The position numbers were made by a program, and so were the translations under genes. A DNA stretch of 64,000 nt from contig NZ_OY782764.1 of assembly GCF_963678225.1 (NCBI RefSeq), forward strand, positions 3,105,001-3,169,000, given 5' to 3'. Source of the stretch: an uncultured Cohaesibacter sp. GTDB lineage: Bacteria; Pseudomonadota; Alphaproteobacteria; Rhizobiales; Cohaesibacteraceae. The notes under the pieces are model-generated. The model saw only the letters and a program-made list of their open reading frames with translations. It was not told where the DNA came from and did not search any database. Below are positions 16,870 through 23,846 of the stretch, in pieces (the first letter of the stretch is position 1; every line of letters starts with the position of its first letter).

Positions 16870-18138
16870 ATGAAAGAACTGAATATCCCGTCTCCTGAGA
16901 CGAAGTCCATGGTCAATGGAGACCTCGGAACGGCCTTTGACGACTTTCTGGTCTCATTTGAAGCTTTCAAACGCGCCAATGACGATCGCCTTGATGAAAT
17001 CGAGAAACGGTCTTCCGATGTGCTGACAGAGCACAAGGTCGATCGCATCTCCAAGGCTCTGGATGATCAGCAGTCAGCCCTCGACAACCTCATCCTCAAA
17101 GCCCGCCGACCTTCTCTTGGTGATGGGGTGTCTTCGGCGCGCAATGCTTCCCTGCTGTCTCCTCGCGCTATGGAACACAAGACGGCTTTTAATCGCTACA
17201 TTCGCTCCGGTGTCGAGCAGGATTTGCGTGATCTGGAAGCCAAGGCCATGTCCATCAGCTCTGATCCTGATGGTGGCTATCTGGTGCCGGAACAGGTTGA
17301 AGCGGAAGTCGGGCGCCGTCTTGCGGCTATTTCTCCGATCCGTGGCATCGCCGATGTGCGCGAAATTTCAGGTACGACCTTGAAAAAGCCTTTCGCCAAA
17401 TCGGGTCCGGAAGTCGGTTGGGTTGGTGAAACGGCTGCGCGTCCTCAGACTGATGCTTCAGCTTTGGCCGAGTTGTCCTATACGGCAATGGAGCTTTATG
17501 CCATGCCGGCTGCGACGCCTAGCTTGCTTGAAGATGCGGCGATCAATGTTGACGAATGGATTGCTGCGGAAGTGGAAACCGCATTTGCCGAACAGGAAGG
17601 GGCCGCCTTCGTCAATGGTGACGGCGTTAACAAGCCAAAAGGCTTCATGGCTGAAACCGTGGTCGCCGAAGACAGCTGGGCCTGGGGCTCCCTGGGGGCC
17701 ATCGCGACGGGAACTGCAGGTGGATTTGGTTCGACCAACCCCGGCGATCCGCTCATTGATCTTATCTACAGCCTCAAGGCAGGGTATCGGCAGAATGCGC
17801 AGTTCGTGATGAACCGAACGACGCAGGCCGCGGTTCGCAAGCTCAAAGACAATGATGGTAACTATCTCTGGCAGCCGCCAGCAGCCATCGGTGCCAAAGC
17901 TTCTTTGCTGAACTATGCCATCACTGAAGCGGAAGATATGCCGGACATTGCAACAGACGCTTGTGCTATGGCCTTCGGAGACTTCAAGCGCGGCTATCTC
18001 ATCGTCGATCGCCTCGGTCTCAGCATTCTGCGCGATCCATATTCCTCCAAGCCATATGTTCTGTTCTATGTGACCAAGCGTGTCGGTGGCGGTGTTCAGG
18101 ACTATGACGCCATCAAGCTGATGCAGTTCTCTGCCTGA
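16870..18138 (+). CDS. GTA gp5, HK97-family major capsid protein
   Basis: A 422-residue major capsid protein. The first ~100 residues are charged and helical (FEAFKRANDDRLDEIEKR), the scaffolding delta-domain expected to be removed by the gp4 protease. The mature domain carries SSDPDGGYLVPEQVEAEVGR, the ISGTTLKKPFAKSGPEVGWV strand region, AFVNGDGVNKPKGFM and the C-terminal FGDFKRGYLIVDRLGLSILR with DPYSSKPYVLFYVTKR. These are standard HK97-fold capsid signatures. A terminator-like hairpin follows 46 nt after the stop, which may set high capsid expression relative to the downstream genes. Confidence 0.96.
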   Translation: MKELNIPSPETKSMVNGDLGTAFDDFLVSFEAFKRANDDRLDEIEKRSSDVLTEHKVDRISKALDDQQSALDNLILKARRPSLGDGVSSARNASLLSPRAMEHKTAFNRYIRSGVEQDLRDLEAKAMSISSDPDGGYLVPEQVEAEVGRRLAAISPIRGIADVREISGTTLKKPFAKSGPEVGWVGETAARPQTDASALAELSYTAMELYAMPAATPSLLEDAAINVDEWIAAEVETAFAEQEGAAFVNGDGVNKPKGFMAETVVAEDSWAWGSLGAIATGTAGGFGSTNPGDPLIDLIYSLKAGYRQNAQFVMNRTTQAAVRKLKDNDGNYLWQPPAAIGAKASLLNYAITEAEDMPDIATDACAMAFGDFKRGYLIVDRLGLSILRDPYSSKPYVLFYVTKRVGGGVQDYDAIKLMQFSA

Positions 18139-18184
18139 TTGTTACGCGTGACCCTGTGGGTGGAGCTTGCTCCATCCCAACTGG

Positions 18185-18226
18185 TGCCTTTGTCGGTTTC
18201 TCCCTCCCGCCAAAGGCATTTTCTTA
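18185..18226 (+). terminator. Terminator-like hairpin after the capsid gene
   Basis: TGCCTTTG (18185-18192) pairs with CAAAGGCA (18211-18218) around an 18-nt loop, followed by TTTTCTT. The tail genes have no obvious new promoter, so it probably works as a partial terminator. Confidence 0.55.
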
Positions 18227-18282
18227 TCTAGAACAGTCGCACTGCGCGACGGATTGATTGTTTCATTTGTAATGGTGAAGAA

Positions 18283-18843
18283 ATGTCACTCACTCTTTTG
18301 ACCGCGCCGGCAGTGGAACCGGTCAGCCTTGCAGAAATCAAGGCTTATTTGAAGATCGATCAGGATACCGAAGATGATCTGATCCGTGCCTTTTTGAGCG
18401 CGGCTCGTGTGCATCTGGAACATATGATCGGTCATCACCTTATCACTCAAACCTGGCGCGTTTTGATGGAAGGGCCGCTGGGGGAGAGTTTTCGTTTACC
18501 GCTGCAGCCGGTATCTGATCTCCTGGCACTTGCTGTCGTCGATGTCGATGGAAGTGTGACCGAACTGGACGTCTCCGGGCTGTCCATTTTCCAAACCGAC
18601 AATCCGGCTACGCTCGCCAATCTCGATGGCTTTGTGCTGAGCAGCAAACAACGCCTTCAGATCGATGTTGAAACCGGCTTCGGCCCCATGGCGGAAGATG
18701 TGCCAGAGCCTTTGCGGCTGGCGATCAAGATGATCGTCGCCGAATGGTATGAGCGTCGCCTGATTGCTGATCCAGCGCAACTGCCTGCGTTGGCTAAAGC
18801 ATTGGCGCCTCTGATTACACCCTACAGAAGCTTTCATCTTTAG
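18283..18843 (+). CDS. GTA gp6, head-tail connector (adaptor)
   Basis: A 186-residue protein of the phage gp6-like head-tail connector family, with the characteristic N-terminus PVSLAEIKAYLKIDQDTEDD and LIRAFLSAARVHLEHMIGHH, followed by TQTWRVLMEG. In assembled particles the adaptor ring sits under the portal and receives the stopper. Translation starts at ATG 18283. It is the first gene after the capsid terminator hairpin and begins the neck and tail section. Confidence 0.9.
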   Translation: MSLTLLTAPAVEPVSLAEIKAYLKIDQDTEDDLIRAFLSAARVHLEHMIGHHLITQTWRVLMEGPLGESFRLPLQPVSDLLALAVVDVDGSVTELDVSGLSIFQTDNPATLANLDGFVLSSKQRLQIDVETGFGPMAEDVPEPLRLAIKMIVAEWYERRLIADPAQLPALAKALAPLITPYRSFHL

Positions 18844-18894
18844 GTCATTTCAAGTGAAATGATCGATCTTTCAATCTCAAAACAGGAGGGTGCC

Positions 18895-19254
18895 ATGGCG
18901 CAAACAGCTCTCGCTCCCTTTCAATTCGATCCTGCCGGATTACGCCATCAAATTGCGCTGTACCAGCCGATCTATGATGAAGCAGCCCCTTGGGAAGGCG
19001 CGGAAACGCTCAAACTGGTGGCTGAGGTCTGGGCAGGTCTTCTCGCGGTGGATAGCAACGAGCGAACCAACGCAGAACAGGCAAGCAACAGTCTATCGCT
19101 TCGCTTTGTTATCCGTCACCGTGAAGGTCTCGAGCCGTTAACTGCGCTTACTTACGAGAATGCGCTTTATGACTGTCTGAGCATGCATGATCCAGATGGC
19201 ACGAAACGCTGGCTATTGATTGAGGCACGCACCAGATTGGGAGCGCAGTCATGA
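18895..19254 (+). CDS. GTA gp7, head closure (stopper) protein
   Basis: A 119-residue protein of the phage head-tail joining/closure family, with GLRHQIALYQP near the N-terminus, VAEVWAGLLAVDSNERTNAE and SLRFVIRHREGLEPLTAL. It would form the stopper ring that retains DNA after packaging. ATG 18895 is chosen because AGGAGG lies 5-6 nt upstream; the frame is open to 18859 but that extension is not conserved-looking. The stop overlaps the next start in an ATGA. Confidence 0.88.
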   Translation: MAQTALAPFQFDPAGLRHQIALYQPIYDEAAPWEGAETLKLVAEVWAGLLAVDSNERTNAEQASNSLSLRFVIRHREGLEPLTALTYENALYDCLSMHDPDGTKRWLLIEARTRLGAQS

Positions 19255-19508
19255 GTATCAAACTCAATGCAATTGCTCAACGGATCTTGTCTAACCGTCT
19301 GGAATCCTATGCCGAAACAATCACCAGTCAGGCATCGGCAGAGGGAAAGGATATTTCCGTTGAAACCGATCTTTCGGAAGATGGCGGCTCAATTAGCCTA
19401 TCCGGAAATCAACTGCTCCAGGCTCACTATGGTGATCGGGAGAACGCGCCTTCCGGTTTTGTTTCCAGTCTCCTTGACGGGCTGACACAGCAAAGGAGAA
19501 GCGTATGA
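19251..19508 (+). CDS. Small neck-region protein, possibly a reduced HK97 gp10-like
   Basis: An 85-residue protein joined to its neighbours by 4-nt ATGA overlaps on both sides, so it is almost certainly translated. I know of no counterpart at this position in the Rhodobacter GTA g1-g15 set. Its C-terminal LLQAHYGDRENAPSGFVSSL loosely resembles the C-terminal EFGT...PAxPFxxPAL pattern of HK97 gp10-type neck proteins, which occupy this position in many prophages but are about 1.5-2 times longer. The idea of a shortened gp10-like protein rests on position and this weak resemblance. It has no signal peptide or membrane helix. Confidence 0.6.
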   Translation: MSIKLNAIAQRILSNRLESYAETITSQASAEGKDISVETDLSEDGGSISLSGNQLLQAHYGDRENAPSGFVSSLLDGLTQQRRSV

Positions 19509-19921
19509 CCAGTTTGTCCTCCGGTGCGCTGGAACAGGCTATCTTGTCGTCTTTTAAAAGTGACAGTGCCCTGATTACATTGCTTGGCGGGGTACGACTC
19601 TATGACGAGCCCAAACGAAATGCACAATTTCCCTATCTTACGCTGACCACGAGCTATTCACGCGATTGGAGCACGGGCACCGAAACAGGGGAAGAGCACC
19701 GCATTATCATAACCATATGGACAGTAGCCGATGACCGCTCGCGGCAACAGGATATTCTCGCGCGCCTCAGCACCCTGTTGGAAGCGTTTGAGCCTGACAT
19801 GACCAACCATGCCCTGATCAATCTTCTTGTCGAGCGCATTGAGCTGCGCCCTGATCGTAAAAACCATCTGCTTCAGGGCATTATGCAGTTGAGGGCCGTG
19901 ACGGAACGCTCACTCGGTTGA
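19505..19921 (+). CDS. GTA gp8, DUF3168 tail terminator
   Basis: A 138-residue DUF3168 protein: SGALEQAILSSFKSDSALIT, LGGVRLYDEPKRNAQFPYLT, EEHRIIITIWTVADDRSRQQ and LLQGIMQLRAVTE. DUF3168 members act as tail terminator or completion proteins that cap the tail tube and join it to the neck. An AAAGGAG ribosome site precedes the ATG, which overlaps the previous stop by 4 nt. Confidence 0.9.
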   Translation: MTSLSSGALEQAILSSFKSDSALITLLGGVRLYDEPKRNAQFPYLTLTTSYSRDWSTGTETGEEHRIIITIWTVADDRSRQQDILARLSTLLEAFEPDMTNHALINLLVERIELRPDRKNHLLQGIMQLRAVTERSLG

Positions 19922-19974
19922 CTCAGCGTTCATTGCGCAAATGTTTTTCATTTTGAATATCAGGAGAAATCTCC

Positions 19975-20388
19975 ATGACAGCACAAAAAGGCAAGGACCT
20001 TTTGCTCAAGGTGCTCAACACCACCGAAGACGCATTCATCACTGTAGCAGGTTTGCGAGCCCGTTCGCTCTCGTTCAACGCCGAAAGTGTAGATATCAGT
20101 CACACGGAATCCGCAGGGCGTTGGCGGGAGCTGCTTGAAGGGGCCGGGTCACGTCGAGCCAGCCTCTCGGGTAGTGGACTCTTCAAAGACAGCGAGAGCG
20201 ATGAGCGCATCCGGTCATTGTTCTTTGATGGCACCATCGCCTCCTGGCAGGTGATCATCCCGGATTTTGGAAGCCTTGAAGGGCCATTCCAGATCACGGC
20301 GCTGGAATATTCCGGCCAACATAACAATGAACTATCATTCGAGATGGCACTGGAATCTGCCGGCGCACTCGCCTTCTCAGTCTTGTGA
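19975..20388 (+). CDS. GTA gp9, major tail tube protein
   Basis: A 137-residue phage major tail protein (TP901-1 type), with AQKGKDLLLKVLN, FITVAGLRARSLSFNAESVD, ISHTESAGRWRELLEG and, at the C-terminus, LEYSGQHNNELSFEMALESA. Stacked rings form the tail tube. Start ATG 19975 follows CAGGAGA. It is placed as expected between the tail terminator and the chaperones. Confidence 0.93.
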   Translation: MTAQKGKDLLLKVLNTTEDAFITVAGLRARSLSFNAESVDISHTESAGRWRELLEGAGSRRASLSGSGLFKDSESDERIRSLFFDGTIASWQVIIPDFGSLEGPFQITALEYSGQHNNELSFEMALESAGALAFSVL

Positions 20389-20405
20389 TGAGGGAGAGAT
20401 ACCAT

Positions 20406-20819
20406 ATGGCTAACAAACGACGTGGTGAGATTTCGCTCATTCTTGATGATCAACCATACAAGCTTTGCCTTACCTTGGGGGCGCTGGCCGAGCTGGAAGA
20501 CAGCATGGAGCTGGATGATATCAGTGCACTTGCCTCACGCTTTTCGGGAGGCCGAGTGCGAAGTGGAGATTTGATAAAAATCCTCGGGGCAGCTTTGCGT
20601 GCGGGAGGAACGGATATCTCTGATTCTGATGCTGCATCCATGCGCTGTAAGGGAGGAGCTCCCGCTCTCACAAGTGCGCTTGTCGACCTGCTCAAGGAGA
20701 CATTCAGCCCTGAACTTGAAGATAGGGGGCAGCACATTCCGCATAAGGACAAGGCAATGCCCTCAAATGCAGGAGGGCAAGGCGAAGCCCCAAACCCCGG
20801 GAAGGCCGGTCTGGTTTAG
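20406..20819 (+). CDS. GTA gp10, tail assembly chaperone (G-like)
   Basis: A 137-residue GTA family protein. The conserved core RRGEISLILDDQPYKLCLTL and GALAELEDSMELDDISALAS is typical of RcGTA gp10. Start ATG 20406 follows GGGAGA; the longer frame from 20385 is not needed. The last ~25 residues are low-complexity (Gly, Ala, Pro, Asn). They overlap the frame of gp10.1, and the overlap contains a C_CCA_AAC heptamer at 20789-20795 with a downstream hairpin. If ribosomes slip by -1 there, a fusion of about 204 residues is made, like GT in lambda. As an unshifted product it would be the G-like chaperone that coats the tape measure during tail assembly. Confidence 0.85.
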   Translation: MANKRRGEISLILDDQPYKLCLTLGALAELEDSMELDDISALASRFSGGRVRSGDLIKILGAALRAGGTDISDSDAASMRCKGGAPALTSALVDLLKETFSPELEDRGQHIPHKDKAMPSNAGGQGEAPNPGKAGLV

Positions 20820-20831
20820 CTGGATCGGCCT
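20789..20831 (+). promoter_or_regulatory. Putative -1 programmed frameshift signal
   Basis: The heptamer CCCAAAC (20789-20795) is in the X_XXY_YYZ register of gp10: codons CCA (20790) and AAC (20793). After a 7-nt spacer a 6-bp stem follows (AGGCCG 20803-20808 with CGGCCT 20826-20831, 17-nt loop). Slipping back one base leads into the gp10.1 frame, open to 21019. Confidence 0.6.
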
Positions 20832-20869
20832 CTTCTTCAGCTTGTTTTCCATGGGCAACGCTGTTTGCC

Positions 20870-21019
20870 ATGACAAGCCAGCGACTTGGCTGGACACCTT
20901 TTGCGATATGGGCAGCAACGCCCAAGGAGCTGCTTTTGGCGCTGAGAGGCCCTACCAGTGGCAGCCCGTCCATGTCCCGTGAGGATTTTCAGACGCTCAG
21001 CGGAGCTTTTCCAGATTGA
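20870..21019 (+). CDS. GTA gp10.1, tail assembly chaperone (T-like)
   Basis: The only ATG in this frame (20870) gives 49 residues: MTSQRLGWTPFAIWAATPKE, then LLLALRGPTSGSPSMSREDF and a short end. The family signature normally starts earlier with FPW; here FPWATLFA is encoded in frame immediately upstream of the ATG, and the frame runs back to a stop at 20744-20746 with no ATG, GTG or TTG. So either a truncated protein is made from 20870, or the full conserved domain is made only by -1 frameshifting from gp10 (see 20789-20831). The match to the TIGR02216-like phage chaperone pattern (P..FW..TP.EL) is good. Confidence 0.7.
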   Translation: MTSQRLGWTPFAIWAATPKELLLALRGPTSGSPSMSREDFQTLSGAFPD

Positions 21020-21106
21020 AATATGAAAGAGACCAACCGGCTCGGAGACTGGTCTGCGACTGATCTTGTTTTTGTTTCCGTGCCACAAATAGAGAAGGGG
21101 GCTGTT

Positions 21107-21700
21107 ATGGCTGATGAAGTCGTGGAAACGGCTGTCGTGAAAGTCGAAGCCGATATGAAGGCCTTTACAAAGGACCTTTCGGCTGCAACCAAACAAGCCG
21201 AAAAGCTTGGCGACAAGGTTGCCGACGCATTCGAAGATGCGATTGTCGGTGGCAAAAATCTCGATGCACTATTTAGCAAACTTGCGCTTGATTTGAGTAG
21301 AAGCGCTTTGTCCGCAGGAGTTGAACCGCTCAAGCAACTCGTTTCGGGATCGATATCTAGCCTTGCCTCGGGATTATTCTCTTCGCTTACCTCTTCAAGC
21401 GGAGCCTCTCTGTTCGGCGGTTTGACGCCCTTTGCCAAGGGAGGCGTAGTGTCTGCGCCCTCACTGTTCCCGACAGGATCGGGCACCGGTTTAATGGGAG
21501 AAGCTGGGGCAGAGGCCATTCTGCCGCTTCAGCGTGGTGCGGATGGAAGATTAGGGGTAGCCGCGCCGGGCGCGAGTGGGCAGGCGGTCAACATTGTCAT
21601 GAATGTCAGTACGCCCGACATACAGTCTTTTTCGCAATCACAAACTCAGATCGCAACCAAGCTGGCGCGCGCAGTCGGACGTGGCCGTCGAGGGCTGTAA
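21107..21700 (+). CDS. GTA gp11, short tail tape measure protein
   Basis: A 197-residue protein beginning MADEVVETAVVKVEADMKAF, with a helical N-terminal half (TKDLSAATKQAEKLGDKVAD), a Gly/Ser/Leu-rich hydrophobic middle (GSISSLASGLFSSLTSSSGA) and the tape-measure C-terminal motif (PFAKGGVV, then GLMGEAGAEAILPLQRG). The length fits the short tail of GTA particles (RcGTA gp11 is of similar size). ATG 21107 is selected by the AAGGGGG site upstream; the frame is open to 21023. It lies directly after the chaperone frames, as in siphophages. Confidence 0.9.
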   Translation: MADEVVETAVVKVEADMKAFTKDLSAATKQAEKLGDKVADAFEDAIVGGKNLDALFSKLALDLSRSALSAGVEPLKQLVSGSISSLASGLFSSLTSSSGASLFGGLTPFAKGGVVSAPSLFPTGSGTGLMGEAGAEAILPLQRGADGRLGVAAPGASGQAVNIVMNVSTPDIQSFSQSQTQIATKLARAVGRGRRGL

Positions 21701-21834
21701 GGCGATGAACACCTCTCGGAAGGATTAAAGCTTTAGGCTTTGAGTTCGGCATACCACAACATGCCAAGAATACGGGAGGGGCTGTTTCCAGAGATGGAGA
21801 CGGTCCTTTTGCTTTGCATATTCAGGATAAATCA

Positions 21835-22461
21835 ATGAACGGATTTCATGAAATACGCTTTCCCCTTGATGTCGGGTTTGGAGCCTCTGGCGGGCCTGAG
21901 CGGAGAACCGATATCGCAACTCTGGCTTCGGGGTTTGAAGAACGCAATGCTCGTTGGGCTGATTCTAGACGCAGTTATGATGCGGGGGGTGGCCTTCGCT
22001 CGATTGCAGATTTGCAGACTGTCTTGAGGTTCTTTGAAGAGCGTCGAGGGCGGCTATATGGATTTCGTTTCCGTGATCCCTTTGATCACGCCTCATGCGA
22101 TGCTGGAAGAGCACCTCAACCAACCGATCAACGAATTGGTATCGGCGATGGCGAGACAAAGCAGTTCAAGCTCAAGAAAACATACGGCGCTGACTATGCG
22201 CCTTATGAGCGCAGTATAGTCAAACCGGTTGAAGGCAGCATCATTGTTGCTCTGGAAGGGCTGGAAACGACAGCTTACGCAGTAGATGAAACGACAGGCG
22301 TAATTTCATTCGATAAAGCGCCTGATGCCGGACATAAGGTTACGGCTGGGTTCACGTTTGATGTGCCAGTGCGATTTGATATCGACAAGCTCGAATTCTC
22401 ATTCAGTGCATTTGAAGCTGGCGATCTACCTTCCATTCCCTTGGTGGAGGTGAAACTGTGA
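21835..22461 (+). CDS. GTA gp12, DUF2460 distal tail protein
   Basis: A 208-residue DUF2460 protein: FHEIRFPLDVGFGASGGPER, NARWADSRRSYDAGGGLRSI, LRFFEERRGRLYGFRFRDPF and the C-terminal PVRFDIDKLEFSFSAFEAGD with IPLVEV. It forms the distal ring of the tail where the baseplate attaches. Start ATG 21835 follows AGGA. The stop overlaps the GTG start of gp13 by 4 nt. Confidence 0.93.
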   Translation: MNGFHEIRFPLDVGFGASGGPERRTDIATLASGFEERNARWADSRRSYDAGGGLRSIADLQTVLRFFEERRGRLYGFRFRDPFDHASCDAGRAPQPTDQRIGIGDGETKQFKLKKTYGADYAPYERSIVKPVEGSIIVALEGLETTAYAVDETTGVISFDKAPDAGHKVTAGFTFDVPVRFDIDKLEFSFSAFEAGDLPSIPLVEVKL

Positions 22462-23351
22462 AAGTTCTTTCAGATGAAATGATAGCGCATCTTAAGAGCG
22501 GCACCACAACATTGGCAACGTGCTGGATCTTGAGGCGGGCGGACGGATTTAGTCTAGGCTTTACCGACCATGATCGAACCATAGAACTGAATGGCGTCTC
22601 TTGCCAACCGGATACGGGGTTTACCGGCTCGGAAATTCGGCAGAGCGACGGGTTTGCCAGTGATGATCAGGATGTTACGGGCGTTTTATCCTCCGACCGG
22701 ATCACCGAAGCTGACCTTATGAGTGGACGCTATGATGCCGCCACCATAGAAACCTGGTGTGTGAATTGGCAGTCTCCCGAACAATACTTTTTGCTACGGA
22801 CCGGATATCTGGGGGAAATCAAGCGAGACCGACAGAGTTTTCAGGCTGAAATCCGCTCTCTTTCCATCGATATGGAGCAGGAGAAGGGGCGCGTTTTCCA
22901 ATATCGTTGCGATGCCAATGTTGGCGATACCAGATGTGGGCTCAACCTTGAAGCGCTGGGCCTCACTTTCAAGGGCGTTGTCCGTGAGATTAAATCGCAG
23001 AACTGGTTGGCGGTCACGTTGGAAACCCGCCCTGAAGCCGGGCGCCTTTCCATGGGGCGCCTCAAGATGATGTCTGGGGCAGCTAGCGGCATGGCTTTTG
23101 ACATTATTTCCCACCAGCAAATGAGCGAGAGCGAAGAGCTCGAATTGTGGCTGCCATTGCATGAGCAGATCGCTTCTGGAGACGGCGTAAAAGTATCAGT
23201 CGGGTGTGACAAGAGTTTTTCGATGTGCCGGAAACAGTTTGCCAATCAGCTCAATTTTCGAGGTTTTCCGCACATGCCGGGCAACGATTTTATTCTTACC
23301 TATCCCTCGCTTTCGCAACAAAGTGATGGATCTCCCCTTATTGAGGACTAG
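22458..23351 (+). CDS. GTA gp13, DUF2163 tail hub protein
   Basis: A 297-residue DUF2163 protein (phage BR0599-like C-terminal domain). It starts with GTG inside the gp12 stop. Landmarks are LATCWILRRADGFSLGFTDH, the Cys pairs YRCDANVGDTRCG and GCDKSFSMCRK, and the terminal GFPHMPGND. The four cysteines fit a metal site; an iron-sulfur cluster in the RcGTA hub is my recollection, not something seen here. The protein forms the baseplate hub below the distal tail ring. Confidence 0.93.
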   Translation: MKVLSDEMIAHLKSGTTTLATCWILRRADGFSLGFTDHDRTIELNGVSCQPDTGFTGSEIRQSDGFASDDQDVTGVLSSDRITEADLMSGRYDAATIETWCVNWQSPEQYFLLRTGYLGEIKRDRQSFQAEIRSLSIDMEQEKGRVFQYRCDANVGDTRCGLNLEALGLTFKGVVREIKSQNWLAVTLETRPEAGRLSMGRLKMMSGAASGMAFDIISHQQMSESEELELWLPLHEQIASGDGVKVSVGCDKSFSMCRKQFANQLNFRGFPHMPGNDFILTYPSLSQQSDGSPLIED

Positions 23352-23354
23352 ACG

Positions 23355-23846
23355 ATGGTGGACGAAACAGTCTTGGACGTCACTTTAGACGCCAGTGCAT
23401 CCATGATCATCTCTGAAGCGCTGAGCTGGATTGGAACGCCCTACAGGCATCAGGCAAGCTGCAAGCATGCGGGTTGTGATTGTCTGGGGCTGATCCGAGG
23501 TGTCTATGCAGCTTTCTGGCCAGAACCGGAGCAGCCTTCAGCCTATAACCCGAACTGGGCGGAAGCGAACAGCGAAGAAACACTCGCCAATGCCGCGAAA
23601 AAGTACCTGCTCCCGGTGGCTTTGGATGCTCGTGCGCCGTCCAACATATTGCTCTTTCGCTACAAAAGAGGCTTTCCGGCCAAGCATGCAGGTATCCAGA
23701 TTGATGAAACCCACTTTCTTCATGCGCAGGACGGCGCAGGGGTTCAGCTTGTTTCTCTGTCGGCATGGTGGATGAGACATATATCTCATGTCTTCGCGTT
23801 CCCGCCGCTTCCCACTGCCTCTCACACCGGAATCGAAATGAAATGA
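23355..23846 (+). CDS. GTA gp14, NlpC/P60 family peptidase
   Basis: A 163-residue NlpC/P60-type cell-wall peptidase. The catalytic Cys lies in CDCLGLIRGVY and the His in KHAGIQI, in the expected order. It probably opens the peptidoglycan of the recipient during DNA delivery from the tail tip. It starts 3 nt after gp13 ends, and its stop overlaps the gp15 start in an ATGA. Confidence 0.93.
   Translation: MVDETVLDVTLDASASMIISEALSWIGTPYRHQASCKHAGCDCLGLIRGVYAAFWPEPEQPSAYNPNWAEANSEETLANAAKKYLLPVALDARAPSNILLFRYKRGFPAKHAGIQIDETHFLHAQDGAGVQLVSLSAWWMRHISHVFAFPPLPTASHTGIEMK

Noticed and set aside
20599-20982. A 127-codon frame overlapping gp10 and gp10.1
   Set aside because: It is not protein-like, and the other two frames carry the conserved GTA domains.
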